From the NCBI GenBank assembly GCA_027605045.1, contig JAQFWX010000011.1:992001-1056000 (forward strand): 64,000 nucleotides of DNA. Reading direction: 5' to 3'. The DNA comes from Phallus indusiatus. Lineage: Eukaryota > Basidiomycota > Agaricomycetes > Phallales > Phallaceae. The notes below the pieces were generated by a model. That model was not told where the DNA came from and searched no databases. It worked only from the letters and a program-made list of their open reading frames with translations. Position 1 is the stretch's first letter; every line of letters begins with the position of its first letter. A program made the position numbers and the translations under genes. Shown here in pieces: positions 63,494 through 64,000 of the stretch.

Positions 63494-64000
63494 ATGCCAC
63501 AACATGGTCCTACCTCCCCCAGTGGAAATGACAGCGAGGACTTCGTCAGTCGGGCAGCAAACGGATTTTTTGCCAAAATACAATCTGTCTTTCCTTCGTT
63601 TCCTTCTCCCAAACGGGCCCAGACTCTTCCTCCACCACCTCATCAAGCATTAAAACCGAAGTCAAAGTTCATCAAAGTACGCATCATGACGTGGAACATG
63701 CATGACTGTTTACCCAGTGTAAGTTTTCCAATGTCGGACTGTGTGATCCGCGTTCATTTCGGGTGTAGGGTAATTTGAAAGATCTTCTGGGCACCGTTCC
63801 CCCGTTTGTTGAAAGAAATATCAATAGCGACGACGAGAGATTTCATTTGCCAGGTTTGACCTTGGACGATGGACATCCGTACCATATCGTCATCGTTGGA
63901 GGACAGGAATGTCCTACGTTGTCCGGAATTCCAATGGGGCTGGCCGCAAATTTTAAACATAAAGAATTAAACAATCATCATCATGAAAATGACAAGGCGA
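63494..64000 (+). CDS. Inositol polyphosphate phosphatase-like (EEP-fold) protein, 5' part
   Basis: Partial gene running off the right end. Exon 1 is 63494-63718, the intron 63719-63768 (50 nt), and exon 2 starts at 63769. The ATG begins a Ser/Pro-rich leader (PKRAQTLPPPPHQ), then VRIMTWNMHDCLPS-GNLKDLLGTVPP and HIVIVGGQECPT. WNMHD and GQECPT are the first two motifs (metal and phosphate binding Asn, then Glu) of the DNase I-like endonuclease/exonuclease/phosphatase fold as used in inositol 5-phosphatases. The catalytic core and any C2 domain lie beyond the window, so substrate is not established. Confidence 0.82.

Overview
This window is nuclear DNA from an intron-dense fungus, most likely a basidiomycete of the Agaricomycete type. 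Coding sequence is cut into many short exons by introns that are almost all 44-79 nt (typically 48-60). Protein content is typically fungal: two Zn2Cys6 regulators, a SPA2 polarisome scaffold, CWH43, IFA38, a BQT4-like APSES protein, a secreted GH16 glucanase and a GT61 enzyme. I saw no rRNA, tRNA or CRISPR array. Except for two genes noted below, I rebuilt the complete genes by hand as splice models whose phases add up to an open frame; they remain untested predictions.

Layout. 1-3440: 5' part of a secreted histidine acid phosphatase, PINX1, then a gene-free stretch with two palindromes and a 449-bp MITE. 3441-10961: a Zn2Cys6 factor made partly of micro-exons, dynactin p25, a GT61 enzyme and a two-finger C2H2 protein. 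10962-12710: no gene seen. 12711-22086: IFA38 and SPA2 (divergent), then PEX1 (convergent with SPA2). 22395-31764: GH16 glucanase, an FAD amine-oxidase-like protein, TFB5, PRP18, a secreted family of unknown function and a CCDC174-like protein. 31990-37750: a large disordered coiled-coil/polyproline protein, a MARVEL-like membrane protein and an SH3 protein. 38352-50334: FG nucleoporin NUP159, ICln, a coenzyme A Nudix hydrolase, BQT4-like, SDS22 and an ankyrin protein. 50476-64000: a VTT/TMEM41-like membrane protein, a second Zn2Cys6 factor, AP-3 beta, CWH43 and the start of an inositol-phosphatase-like protein cut by the window edge.

Function. There is no obvious metabolic cluster. Most genes are conserved housekeeping genes: nuclear pore and envelope, splicing and TFIIH, vesicle and membrane traffic, peroxisome import, GPI-anchor remodelling, and dynein/PP1 regulation. 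The clearest unusual theme is gene structure: coding micro-exons of 10-24 nt, at least three GC-AG introns, four stop-free introns whose length is a multiple of three, and a few candidate introns of only 36-44 nt. The exon joins in the second Zn2Cys6 gene (52847-52988) and at one place in NUP159 (38902-38994) are unresolved.
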